From positions 34,744,422 to 34,808,421 of the forward strand of contig NC_080048.1 of assembly GCF_026212465.1 (NCBI RefSeq): 64,000 nt of DNA, read 5' to 3'. Positions 9,928 through 20,667 of this stretch are shown here, piece after piece. Position 1 is the stretch's first letter. Each line of letters starts with the position of its first letter. The notes beneath the pieces were generated by a model that had not been told where the DNA came from, made no database searches, and saw only the letters and a program-made list of their open reading frames with translations. The translations under genes and the position numbers were made by a program. This DNA comes from Amaranthus tricolor. Its lineage: Eukaryota; Streptophyta; Magnoliopsida; Caryophyllales; Amaranthaceae.

Positions 9928-12900
9928 CTAAAAGTGTATACATTAAAAAAAAATTTAGGCCCCTAAAATAACAAGGCCTTGAGCCGTCGCCCATGCTACA
10001 TAGCGGGTTGTGCAAAGTGTGTCCTTGTAATCTTCTGAAATAGTATGTTAGGAAATGTAACTAACCATGTTTGGATGGCACGAAATGGAGGAAAAAGAAG
10101 CAGAGATAAAAGAACATGCAACTTTTTTTTCATTTGGATACCAATAGGGGATGGGAGAGAGATGGAGGAAAGAGAATTGAAAGGAATGACTCCTTTACAT
10201 TTTAAACAAAACAATCCTTCTAGCATAGGAAAGATTTGAAAGGAAAACGCTTAGGAAATTTTTTTGTAATGGTTTGTTCATTTAGAGAATAGGAAAAAAA
10301 TGTCTCATGGAAGAAAACATCTTTGGACATAGTGATTTTTTGAGTTATCAGATGATAAAGTTTATAATTTTTTCAATGTAAGGCATAGCCAATGAATACA
10401 TAAGGTTGAGATCTATGTTCAAACTTTAACCTTCTTGTTTTGGATTACATAAAGATCAAAAGTATAGAAACCTAAAATATAGAATATAACCCATTTCGGA
10501 ACCCTAAATACTCGTCCTAGATCATTGGTGAAATGTGTCCCTAATCGCTGAAGGTGTCTTCCCATACCTTCAACCAATACTGTAAAAGGTTTTTAGGTCT
10601 GTATTTATAGATTCACATAGAGAAAAAGGAGGAAATCAAGAGACAAAAGCCTTAACACTGAAAAAGTGATTTTAAATCAAAATATTGAAGCACAAAATCA
10701 AATTTATTTATTTTTTGATATTAACTTTCCATTTTATACATAATGTTTTGGAAATCAAGTCATTTCCAAGTCACTTTAGGTTGCACTCCACATTCTCGTT
10801 GCCGTCATATGGCGATACAAATTGTGTTCTGGGGAACTATGATTCAATTCCAAAGGTTCTAAGAGTTGCATAAGATGGTTACCTTTTGAAAAGCTTTTCA
10901 TTAGTTGATAATCTTTTATTATTGTCCAAGGCATTTATTATTATGGAAAGAGGCGCACCAAATGCACTCACCGTATACAGGAAGCTTGGATTGAAATAAA
11001 ATGCTCTATTTGTACTTAAATGATGTCGCGTTTTTTTCCTACCATTTTGTTGTGGTGTATAAATTGCATCTGGTACAATGCTCGTAGAAGTGTAGAATTT
11101 TAAAGCAAATCCTTTACTCATTTCTTGGCATTAATGCTCCCGATGTGTTTAGCTTTCTTTTCAAATGTTTCTCAACAAGACCAACAAACCGATTCATCAA
11201 AGATGCATACTCAATTTTATGCTTGATAATATAAATCCTAGTAGTTCTCGAAAAATCACCATCTATGGAATGAACCATGATACATCTATGTCCAGTAGGG
11301 TGTTTATAAGGTCCTTATAACGTGAAGTAATATACACCATTAGTTTAAATGCGACTAGTAGGTAAAGAAACTCTAATTTGTCTAGCTTGTAGACTTATAG
11401 TACAGAAATAGTTGGATGTTATTGAATTTTCATCAAAATTAAGGAATAACAAGTTTTCAATTGATGAATAGGCATGTGACCTAATCTCAAAAGATGCAAA
11501 TTTGCTTGCTCTTTGATCTTTATTGCTTTAACATTTGCATATGTGACAATCTTATTGTGTTCAGTCGTTTGCTTTAGCGTTCCTTTTCTTTCACAAGAAT
11601 CTTTATTCACTTTTTCAATAATGAATACAATCCATGATGCAGTTTACCAGAAAGTCAATGCTCCTTCATCATATGGCTCTCAAATAACAATGATTAAATG
11701 TAAAAAAGATGTTACCGTTTATATCAATACATAATATATGAGTGGACACGAAATTAAAAAGTGAAAATCTAGATGTATAAGACTTCTTTCAGTGTAATAT
11801 TAAGTCTTATTGTGCCAATATATTTAACATAGTGTCTACCATTTGGGATGCTTATTTGTGTTTAATTTTTTGTAGCTTTCATACAATTTTAGATTCAAAC
11901 ACATAGAGCTCTACTTGTATTAGCCATAGAAACCTAGAGCGTCGAACATAATTCGGTTTCATGACCCCGAGACATATTTCCCAAAACAATAGCGAAATAC
12001 GTCTCAAATTGCTTTTGGTGTTGTCTAAGACCTTCAACCAATACTGTATAAGGTTTTTGGGCCTCCATCGATGGATTCAAGGAGAGAAAAGGGTGGAAAT
12101 CAAGAGAAAAAGCCTTTAAGCTGAAAAAGCCTGTCTTAATAACAATATTTTGTTGCACAAAAATCAATTTTATTGTCTTTTGATATTATCTTTACATTTT
12201 ATACATAATTTTTCATGTATCTAGTCATTCCTGAGTCACTGTTACGTTCCACGTTCCCATTCCCATCGCCATTCCACATACTGATACGAATTGTGTTTCA
12301 AAATTTATTATGCATAGAACTACGTTATTTATATTGATTTATTGCCATCCATGTAGTGACCCGACTTCTTAAAAATGGTCTCATTTTGTGAAACTTTAGC
12401 AATGCTCCTCTTCTAGGTATATGGCTTGAAATTTGGTGGATAACCATGGACTTTATGGCATCTCTCAAGATTGTAACCATGGAAGTGATCACAAAAATAG
12501 GAATTAGGCTTCTTGTTTCTCGCAACCTTAGTTCTTCCTTGCATCATATTGATGTTGTTTTGTGGATATTGGTTTGGTAGCTTGTATCAAGTGATTTTTG
12601 ATGATGTTGACTAGTTGAAGTCATTTTAATGCCGAAGGATAACACACACAAAAAAGGTATTTTCTAGAATGGGAGGGGTTAGTTACACACCTGATATTTA
12701 TCCTATTGTAGAAAATAAGTGGCACGTGACAAATGGCATTGTGATTCATGACTACTTTTGTTTTGCAATAGCGGATGGTTATTTGGCTGTTACCCATGAA
12801 AATATGAATTACCTAGCCTAATATGACCAAAGAAAGTTCTATATCTTTGTCATTTGGTTTTGCACTTATGAGACTGATCTATCAGCCCATGTTTGATTTT

Positions 12901-14862
12901 ACCTGTCTCTGACAACTGATATCTATTCATTGTTAAAAATGGAATATTACCATTATAAGAGACAAGGTGACTAATTTGTCTCAAAATGGTTAGATTTTTT
13001 AGAATAATCCAAATTGTAGTGTAAGAATTTGATTTTAGTTGCATTTTTGGGTTTTGTTGGACTAGTTTGATTTGTGCTATTAAGGAGGGTTTTTCGTGGA
13101 AGGTTTCCTTCCCCAGTTCCCCTAGAAGTTTTGTTCGTATTAGCATGTTTTGGAAAGCAAAATTGTATCTTGCTTATCACTTCAATAATAATAAAAAGAT
13201 ATCCACTGCCTAACAAAAGTTTTCAAATATTAATTTTTAAAAATGCTCTCTTGGGATGCTTAATAAGTTAAGTCGTCATCCTATTTTCTTTTCACTTTTC
13301 ATCTTCATAATATGTATCAGTGATATGCCCCATTCAATGAATTGGAATCGCAGGTCCACATGTGTAACAAGCTTGCTAGTCGACATATACGCGTCGGACT
13401 TGCTGCCCCTAATGCGGTACCAAAATGTGACATTTGTGAAAATGCTCCTGGTGGGTGGCTTTCTAAAATCAGAATAAGGTTGATATCCTTTTGAACCTTC
13501 TATTCTGAGTGAATTTATTAGACCTTGTACCTATGCAGCTTTCTTTTACTGTGAGATCGATGGGAGTTCCCTTTGCCTGCAATGCGACATGGCTGTTCAT
13601 GTTGGTGGTAAAAGAACTCACAGACGATATCTTTTGTTGAGACAGAGAGCAGAGGTCTGTGACTTTACATATCTTAGTGTTGGTTTGCTTGTTGCGTGAC
13701 TTTTTGAGTTAATTGATTTATATTAATTTTCTAAGTTACCCTTGATGATTCATTTGTATTTTATTCATTTATATGTTTTTGATTACTGATGTTTTTCCTG
13801 AGGAATAATTTGTGCATCTTTTTCGAGTCGAGGGACTCTTTGGCTGTACTCTCCTATATGGTATGAGTTGCCGCCTTCCTTCCCTCCCCAGACACTAAGT
13901 ATAGTTCCTATGAGCAGGATCCGCTGGGTATGATGATGACCCTTGATGGTTCCTTATCAGTAATTTCACTAGACTACTCCTTACATCCCGCTGAGTTGCA
14001 CTGTTTAGAATTGCAAACTCAGTAGGGTGGAGGAAGTATATTTTACCTGGATTGTTGTCAGGGGCGGATCTATAACCAGTTAATATTGTCAATTGACAGC
14101 ATTCAACTTACGTATACAAGGATCTAAAGACTAAAGGTACTAATATATGTGTAGGTTAAATTGGTATGAGCGTTGATATGTGACAATATTGACCTAGATT
14201 CAACTCATATTAAGCACATTTTTTAATATTATCGACATTATTTGACTTTGTTCTAGATCCGCCATAGTAAATAGGCAAGAAATCTGTTAATGAAGGAGAG
14301 CTGTGGCATTTTAACATGATTTCTAAAAATGACCTTGAGTCAAATGTATGACCAATTAATTGAGGGAGGAGGAAGTATGATCTTTTCTGACAATCTTGTT
14401 AATTTCCGCACTCACGGGTTTCTTTGTGTAGTTTCCAGGGGATAATGGGCATGTTGAAGGCACAGGCTTACAACAGGCTGATCGAATGGAAGTTAGGACG
14501 GAACTGAATCAATCATCAAACACAATTGTGCGAGAGAAAGAGCAGAATCATGTAGTTTTTGTAGATGGGAACGATGTCCCTGAAGCTCCAATAATGGATA
14601 AAAAAATGATTGATCTTAATGCCCGACCCCAAAGAAGTATCCTGAAGTCTTTCAACCACCAGGTGCATGTCTCTCGTATACAAACGTCTTGCCTTTCTTG
14701 TAATAAGAAAACGTATGATGCCTTCTATAATGAAATATAAACCTGATAAATGGCTTTAACCTGTCTTATAAGACACAGGGAATAGATGACGTTCCTGGGT
14801 CTAATGGTGATTCGGCATGCATTGTTCCTGTTAGATCTTTTAAAAGCGAGCCTGAGAAATGA
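8553..14862 (+). CDS. BBX19-like: Double B-box zinc finger protein, BBX18/BBX19 type (five exons)
   Basis: Coding exons are 8553-8645, 13354-13450, 13539-13654, 14432-14662 and 14779-14862, all with GT-AG borders and consistent phases. They give 206 residues. Exon 1 starts [13 protein letters not shown] and exon 2 completes B-box 1 ([17 protein letters not shown]). B-box 2 runs from [17 protein letters not shown] through [17 protein letters not shown]. The Cys, His and Asp zinc ligands of both boxes are present and there is no CCT domain, which places it in the short BBX group IV. The C-terminus holds the [10 protein letters not shown] block and ends [11 protein letters not shown], as in BBX18/19. 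Such proteins act in the nucleus in light, photoperiod and heat responses, usually through protein contacts (family knowledge). Intron 1 is 4.7 kb and contains retrotransposon debris. Orthology to BBX18 versus BBX19 is not resolved here. Confidence 0.93.
8871..8906. repeat. Poly-T tract in BBX intron 1
   Basis: A run of about 36 T within the first intron. Simple sequence. Confidence 0.9.
9886..9925. repeat. (TA)n microsatellite in BBX intron 1
   Basis: About 20 TA dinucleotides within the first intron of the B-box gene. Confidence 0.9.
10565..10850. repeat. Direct repeat copy A in BBX intron 1
   Basis: Shares a diverged but clear similarity of about 270 bp with 12025-12310. Both contain ACCTTCAACCAATACTGTA, a GGAAATCAAGAGA block, AAGCCTT, TTTTGATATTA, TTTTATACATAAT and GATACNAATTGTGTT, in the same order. 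It may be an LTR or leader piece of the decayed Copia element. Confidence 0.7.
12025..12310. repeat. Direct repeat copy B in BBX intron 1
   Basis: Partner of 10565-10850, same orientation. Gag-like sequence lies to its right and integrase-like sequence to its left, so the pair does not simply bracket one element. Confidence 0.7.
14060..14265. mobile_element. Small MITE in BBX intron 3
   Basis: About 205 bp bounded by GGCGGATCTA on the left and TAGATCCGCC on the right, an exact 10-bp terminal inverted repeat. There is no coding capacity. It lies wholly within the third intron. Confidence 0.6.
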
Positions 14863-17813
14863 GCCAGGTAATTTTTACGAACCACTCGCATGATTGATCA
14901 CATACCTCTGGCTCTCTCTTTGAAGGGGTACAGGTATGGATTGTCCGTCACCTTTCCTCACCCAGACGGCCAGACCCTACTTTCGAGCGTGATATTGGAT
15001 TGATTATGATGATGATGATGTTTCGTATGATTGACGTGTTTTCACATGGAATCATGGATTTTTAATCATTTGGAATTATGACTTATAAACGAATTTGACT
15101 ACAATCAATAAATCAAACTAACGTCTACTTTTCATACCCTTCAATATGCCCTGAATCAAACTCAATGATTCATCAAATTACATGTATTACTCGTTTGTTC
15201 CCTTTAGCTTCACGACAAATGCGTCTGTATTTTCTGGCGTTGCAATTTTTAAGGATGATCCCGATATCCTATTGTCTTTTTGTGATTGCAAAATGCTTTC
15301 ATTTCAGGTAAAGTGTGTTGTTTCTAGGGACTACAGAGTTGAAGCTTAATCTTGCATGTAAGAAAAACCAAAATCATAGGCTTGTCGGCATGTTGCTTAG
15401 CCGCCAACGCCATACTCCTTGTGGAGAAAATCCAATGCTTAGCATGTACCGAGTGCTTTTCGTACGAGCTTCCTTTGGCCCGCCATTCGTTTTTTACGAT
15501 CATCGAACTAATTATTCGATGGTGTTCAAGTACAGAATTGCACAGGTTGAAACCACACATGTGATGTGAATGTAAGTGAGTTGTTGTTGTAACTCCCTCA
15601 CTAGGGAACTACTCCTCAGTCCGACTATCGACGCACCGGAAAAGTTGTTTTGAGATGAAAAATTGTTTGAATTTGTAAGTAGTTTTACTATTTTTTTTTT
15701 CTCTTAATGTATGTAGTTCTCAGATTCGTTGCCTAACAAGTATTGAAGTGTTTAGCTCCTGGAAGGAGAAGTTTATAAAATATAAATGTATTCAATCGAC
15801 TGTAACCCTATTAGCATATAGCTCTGATACGTACAATTTTTTTTTATTTTGTTGTATTTTTTTCAATTTATTCTTTTTTTAAAATTTTTTATTTTGTTAT
15901 ATTTCTGTTTTGATTATAGTTCTCATATACATCGAGATGACAAATTCTTACTCTAGAGAGAATTTGTTTACACTGAACGAATGTCAACGTGACCAATCAA
16001 ATAATCGATCTTAGATCGATCCACATTAAATCAATCTGGAATCGAGTATGACTTGTTGACATTATGCGAATGAATCTAAAAATAATCAATTCCAAATTTT
16101 GACCATCTATAGTTTGATACGTTAGCTTTGTACCCTTTCTAATTTTATGGAGTTGCGAATAAGTCCATATAACATAATGGAAGTTTTTTCACTTAAAGAT
16201 GTGGGCGGAATAGAATCATGGGTTAATCTATTGGTTGAGAGCTTTTTCTTTTACTCTTATCATAGAGATGTAATTTTCATCACTTATAATTACTCCTTGA
16301 TTTTAAGAGTCTTTAGACTACCCACAAGTCAAAAAGTGCGGGTGTAGACTTGTTACTTTGGTCGGGTCGATTTTATGACAATCGAGTATGATCTAACAGG
16401 TTATAGATATAAAAACTAAAAGCTACAAAATATTATTATTAAATTTAAAATTAGATTTTAATATTATATTGAGTCTATATAACATATCAAGTCATAATTG
16501 CGCAATATTAACTCAACGAAACAGATACACTAAATATGATAATTACGATGAAATTAAAATTATTGATGTACAAATCAAAAGTAGGTCACCAAAATTTTAG
16601 GAAAACGAGTCAGGTAGATAAGATCTTGGTCAAGTTCAATTAGATTTCCTGATCCTATAATAATTTGACGCGTGTATGTGGATGTCTATGGCACAAAAAA
16701 AATGTTGTTTTGATAGTTGTATAAATTGTAAGGTATTGGAGCCCTAAGAAGTTTGCACACATAAAATTCTCATTAAACTATCAATCAAAGGTGAGATACC
16801 ATGTGAATTAAAGCACTTTGAATTAAAGGGAGATATATTCAACAAATTTATACCCACTCAATATTATCTATTCTCAATACTTAATCAAAATTAAATTTTT
16901 AACCGATTTTAGTAAACTATTCTTCAGATTCATTAAAATTTGCCTCATTTTACTAAAAAAACTTTCATATAAAATGGCCAAAGAGAACAAACTAAAAAAT
17001 ATATAGTAGTTATAATTTAAATTGCACTCGAGAGAACCAATATGGGCATGGTACTTGTTCAACGGGACAAACTCAAAAAGAAAATAAAAAATTGGAAAAT
17101 TTTTCTATTTTCACATAGGTTTCATCTTAAAATTAATAGCTAATTTAAATAGACCATTAAATTGCTTATCTATTATCTTGGGTTTTATTGTCCATGTATT
17201 TTTTTTCAACAAAATAGTCTTTGAAATCCAAAGTTGAACCATATTCGTTTTAAAAAGTTGAACATATTCATTGAAACACTAGGGCACAAAGTTTTTCAAA
17301 TTGTAAAAGAATATTTTTTGTGGTTAAAAATTTATTTTGCTTTTCGTATGAGACCAAAAAATTTTGGCATAATGAATTAAAGTAGTACTTATTTTAAGAA
17401 ATAAGACTAAAAAATACAAAGTAAAAGTGGTAAGATCATCTCCAAAAATAGAAATAACGCAAATTCACTGGAAAGATTATATTGAAAAATGACAAATTGA
17501 GTGGGATATAGGAGTACGCAGTGTCGTTCCTGACCCTTTCTATAGAGGGTCAATTTTGGTCTTTAGTGGACTTTTGAAAAAAGTAAAGTTACAATTTTTA
17601 ATCAGTGTTCTATGTCCTACATGATAATATTGCTGAATTGGAGTATTAGATCCTTTTCTACCTTGCCTAAGATTAGAAACGACCCTAAAGGCTTAGAGCA
17701 CATGTATTGATGTATATATTCCCATTAGGCGCATAGTTTCTCTAGTACAACACTTTTATCACACAAAGATATGTTGATATACTCAAAAAATAAGGAGATG
17801 AAAGCCAAATAGC
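14863..17813. other. 3' flank of the BBX gene and AT-rich intergenic DNA
   Basis: The first several hundred bases are likely the 3' UTR or downstream exons of the B-box gene: CAG|GT and TTTCAG splice-like sites occur at about 14866 and 15301, so a spliced 3' UTR is possible. Beyond about 15.8 kb I see only AT-rich sequence and small open frames without recognisable content. Confidence 0.45.
17711..17719 (+). promoter_or_regulatory. TATA box of the DUF569-like gene
   Basis: A TGTATATAT stretch about 95 bp before the ATG at 17814. That leaves a 5' UTR of about 65-70 bases if transcription starts some 30 bp downstream, a normal plant arrangement. Confidence 0.45.
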
Positions 17814-18695
17814 ATGGACAAGTTCATGAAATCCATCAAGTTTGTAAATCTCTATGAACAAAACTGCAATTCCTACTTAACGGCTTGTGAAGACAAGAAG
17901 ACGGTAACTCTCATTCGAAAACCACCACGAAGTGAGCCACCCGAAACACTCCCCACCGGAGCCGAGTGGAAAGTGAAATGGGTTAAAGACATAAATGGCA
18001 CATTCACAGGTAAATGCCGTCTCCATAGCATATACAAGAAAGTCCTTGTGGTGCGTCGTGTAGGAGAAGGGCATGTGAATTTAAGAGTGTACCAAGACCG
18101 CTTGCCTGTAAGAGAAAACACTATCTCGGATTGGAACCTAAGTGTGTGCACACAACCAAATTTCCAAGTCGTTCATGCTCAAATCGATGTGGAATATGAG
18201 TATCGGACCTACTTCTTATGTGGTCCGAAGAATATTATGTGTAACTATGATAAATTTATTTGTCCTGCACTCGAACCTCTTGGGTCTACTTGTAAATCAC
18301 GTGCTCATAATTGGGTACTACATCATGTAGCATCCGCGGAGAAGCCAAAGGAGAAAAATGTTGCGAAAGGATCAAGTAGTGTTAGTGATAGTAATCCGAT
18401 TACTAATACTGGTAATAAGGAGGCTAATTCTATAGTAGTTGGATCTCAGCCAATTATTAGAAATGGTCAAGTTAGCCAACTTAGCTCGCTAGCTGGATGG
18501 CAAGTGGGTCAAGTAGTGTTTAACTATGTTATCCCAGGAGTTGGTGGTGGTGGTAGTGGTAGTTACTTTAATTATAATTCGGGTCAAAATATAAATGGGT
18601 CCGGCACACAAACTAACGGCGACGTTAGTGTGCATAATGAAATTGGTACTACCAAAGATCTTTCTATCCAATTTATCAACAGGAAATTGTTATAG
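17814..18695 (+). CDS. DUF569-like (beta-trefoil) protein with C-terminal Asn/Gly assembly-like motif
   Basis: A single-exon gene of 293 residues. Residues 1 to about 175 resemble the plant DUF569 family (actin-crosslinking-like beta-trefoil): a start MDKFMKSIKFVNLYEQ, then NSYLTACEDKKTVTL, a GAEWKVKWV strand and a CRLHSIYKKVLVV block line up with the family pattern of KxVRLxSxHxKYLxA, WxVExV and IRLxSxYGKYL. A low-complexity Ser/Asn/Lys linker follows (about 180-235), then a Gly run GVGGGGSGS. The motif at about 250-275 has the core GQNINGSGTQTNGDVSVHN. The genes at 20320 and 26699 end in the same kind of motif. No signal peptide or membrane segment is seen, so a cytosolic or nuclear protein is likely. 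Function is unknown, and the DUF569 assignment is by pattern only. The start is the first ATG after a plausible TATA box. Confidence 0.75.
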   Translation: MDKFMKSIKFVNLYEQNCNSYLTACEDKKTVTLIRKPPRSEPPETLPTGAEWKVKWVKDINGTFTGKCRLHSIYKKVLVVRRVGEGHVNLRVYQDRLPVRENTISDWNLSVCTQPNFQVVHAQIDVEYEYRTYFLCGPKNIMCNYDKFICPALEPLGSTCKSRAHNWVLHHVASAEKPKEKNVAKGSSSVSDSNPITNTGNKEANSIVVGSQPIIRNGQVSQLSSLAGWQVGQVVFNYVIPGVGGGGSGSYFNYNSGQNINGSGTQTNGDVSVHNEIGTTKDLSIQFINRKLL

Positions 18696-20255
18696 AGACT
18701 GAAATTTTAAATTCATGAAATTCGAAGTTTTATTTATGTTGTATTGTTCTATTTAAAAGATTAATCTTCATCGAATAATAGTGAAATAATGTAGATTATA
18801 AAAAAAAATTAAGAGAATGAATTAAAAATAAAAAGTAATTTAATTTATAATACTTAAACAAAAATCATACTCATATTAAAGTTTAATCTAAATTGTATAT
18901 TAATGATGTTTGTATTCAAATAAGAATGTGCATTAGAGGAATTTTTTATTGTATTCAAATTAATGGAATTTGGAACAATTGCAACAACAGAAGCTAAGGC
19001 ATAGAAAACTCATTAATTAAGTGTATGCTTTATATTAGAGTAATTGATATAGAGTTTTATAAAAAAAACATATGTGGTTCGTACCTCTGGACTCTAGAGT
19101 ACCAAACTAAGTTAATTGTTAAAATCTCATAATATATTATATTACAGAAAAAATTAATATTAATAATCTAATTTTTAATTCGTTTGCTGTAAATAATTTT
19201 ACATGTGGATTATTTTTTAATAATCTAACATTTGCGCTTAATTTGCTATCAACGTAATCTTTTATTTTATAATAATTTTAACCTTTGGACTTAGTTTGCT
19301 ATCAGCATACTTTATTAGTATGCTACCAACAAACTAAGGACAAAAATTAATTAATAAAAAATAATTCAAAATTAAAATTATTCAAAGCAAATAATTAAAA
19401 TGTTGAATTATTAATATTAATTTTTCTTATATTATATACTGATGCACAACAAAATAAGCTATTGATGAACAAATCTCATGATATGGATTTTTTGCGCTCA
19501 AAGAATGAATAGAAAAAAAAAACCAAGTCATTTGATTCTTCCACTTATTTAGCATCGTTTCCTATTTTTAGTTCCTTTTATTATTTTGTATTATTTTACT
19601 TTTTTTTTAATTAAAACTCATTAATTTCTTTTGAATCTTATTCGTACATTTAACTCTTTTTAATTTTATTTATACAACATATTATCTATCATTTCATTTA
19701 TTACCAAATATTACATTTTCCTAAAAAATTATCCCATTTCTCTTTAATGCTAAGAAATGATAACTGCTATTAATATGCCTTTTAAATCTCAATTTGCACA
19801 ACTTTTCATTTAAGTTTCTCCTACTTATTTGTACCGTTTTTCTTTTTGGCAATGGTTCGACGCAGTTTCTTGTAATTATCTCATGTACGAGCTTATTATA
19901 TCTCTTTATCTTAACCACTCATTTTTACTATCTACTTAAGTAGTATTAATGATATTTATCATGGTATTTCATAGTAATGAAAGTTTATCATAAAAAAAAT
20001 TTGTTCATAATTTTCCATTACTACATAATATCACATTTTAAATAGTAATACATCAGAATGAATTTTATAAAGAAATAAGATTGTTGAAGGAAAATAAATA
20101 TAACCATTAAACTAGTGAAAAGATATATATATTCTTATAAAAATTATACTAATTTTTGATTATTATTCTCACCATTTAATGTTAAATGACTAAACGAGTT
20201 ATAAATGCGTTCCTGCGGGGGATAGCGGGAGTAATAAACGGACTTCCTCAAAACT
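18696..20255. other. AT-rich spacer, no gene seen
   Basis: No coding sequence supported. It holds poly-A/T-rich sequence and a degenerate copy of a dispersed MITE-like repeat at about 19950-20200. Confidence 0.5.
19950..20200. mobile_element. Dispersed MITE-like repeat, copy 1
   Basis: Contains the shared internal landmarks GTAATGAAAGTTTATC, TTCCATTACTACATAATA and GAATGAATTTTATAAA. The same landmarks occur at 27464-27790, and more distant versions at 37654-37941 and 50500-50803. The ends are diffuse in this copy. Confidence 0.45.
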
Positions 20256-20257
20256 CT

Positions 20258-20267
20258 TATATATAAG
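20258..20267 (+). promoter_or_regulatory. TATA box deciding the start of the Tyr/Pro-rich gene
   Basis: TTATATATAA lies about 60 bp before the ATG pair at 20320/20323 but only about 10 bp before the upstream in-frame ATG at 20278. Transcription should begin near 20290-20300, so the upstream ATG would not be in the message. Confidence 0.55.
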
Positions 20268-20319
20268 AAAATATGGTTTGTTTGTACACAAAACATATCA
20301 AACACAAATAAATACATGC

Positions 20320-20667
20320 ATGATGACGAGCCCAGTATTTCCTGCAGGGTACCCTACAGAACTGAAAAAATATGGGTATCCTCCCCCTTTTCCACCAGGT
20401 TACCCTCCAGAACAATATGAAAAATATGGGTATCCTCCTCGTTTCCCTACCCATGATCAGGTCAATCACGAACTGATCCCAAACCCAAACCCAAACCCAA
20501 ACCCGACTTCTATTTTGAGTAATCAAATTCAGGGGTATCCGGTTATGTTTCCTTGGGGACCTGGTAACTATATCCCTATTGCAGGAAATGTTTACAATTC
20601 TGGGTTTAATGTTAATCATTCCGGTTCTCAATCCAATGGAGATGTCAAAGTTGGCAATCAAAATTGA
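20320..20667 (+). CDS. Small Tyr/Pro/Gly-rich protein with C-terminal Asn/Gly motif
   Basis: About 115 residues, single exon, no recognised family. The N-terminal half repeats a GYPPE/KYGYPP pattern (residues about 10-45: AGYPTELKKYGYPPPFP, then PGYPPEQYEKYGYPPRFP). A PNPNPNPN stretch and a short hydrophobic segment follow. The last 27 residues are the shared motif GNVYNSGFNVNHSGSQS followed by NGDVKVGN. I start it at 20320 rather than 20278 because the TATA box at 20258 makes the earlier ATG unlikely. It has no signal peptide and no cysteine cluster. The Tyr/Pro/Gly-rich region resembles disordered adhesive or condensate-forming sequence. Its position between two other motif-bearing genes suggests a local family. 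Confidence 0.7.
   Translation: MMTSPVFPAGYPTELKKYGYPPPFPPGYPPEQYEKYGYPPRFPTHDQVNHELIPNPNPNPNPTSILSNQIQGYPVMFPWGPGNYIPIAGNVYNSGFNVNHSGSQSNGDVKVGNQN

Larger units (their letters stand above)
10480..12610 (-). mobile_element. Badly decayed Copia remnant inside BBX intron 1
   Basis: Minus-strand frames encode fragments of a second Copia family in polyprotein order: a gag zinc-knuckle region ending in a [16 protein letters not shown] block (about 12390-12480), a pre-integrase [12 protein letters not shown] block (about 11450-11500), an integrase core fragment [15 protein letters not shown] (about 11220-11265) and an integrase C-terminal fragment reading [10 protein letters not shown] (about 11040-11065). 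No frame longer than about 80 codons remains and no reverse transcriptase is visible. A segment at its two sides is repeated (see the direct repeat entries). Confidence 0.75.

Noticed and set aside
20480..20503. Run of AAACCC units, telomere-like
   Set aside because: The unit is six bases, not the plant telomere heptamer, and it encodes the PNPNPN stretch of the Tyr/Pro-rich gene.
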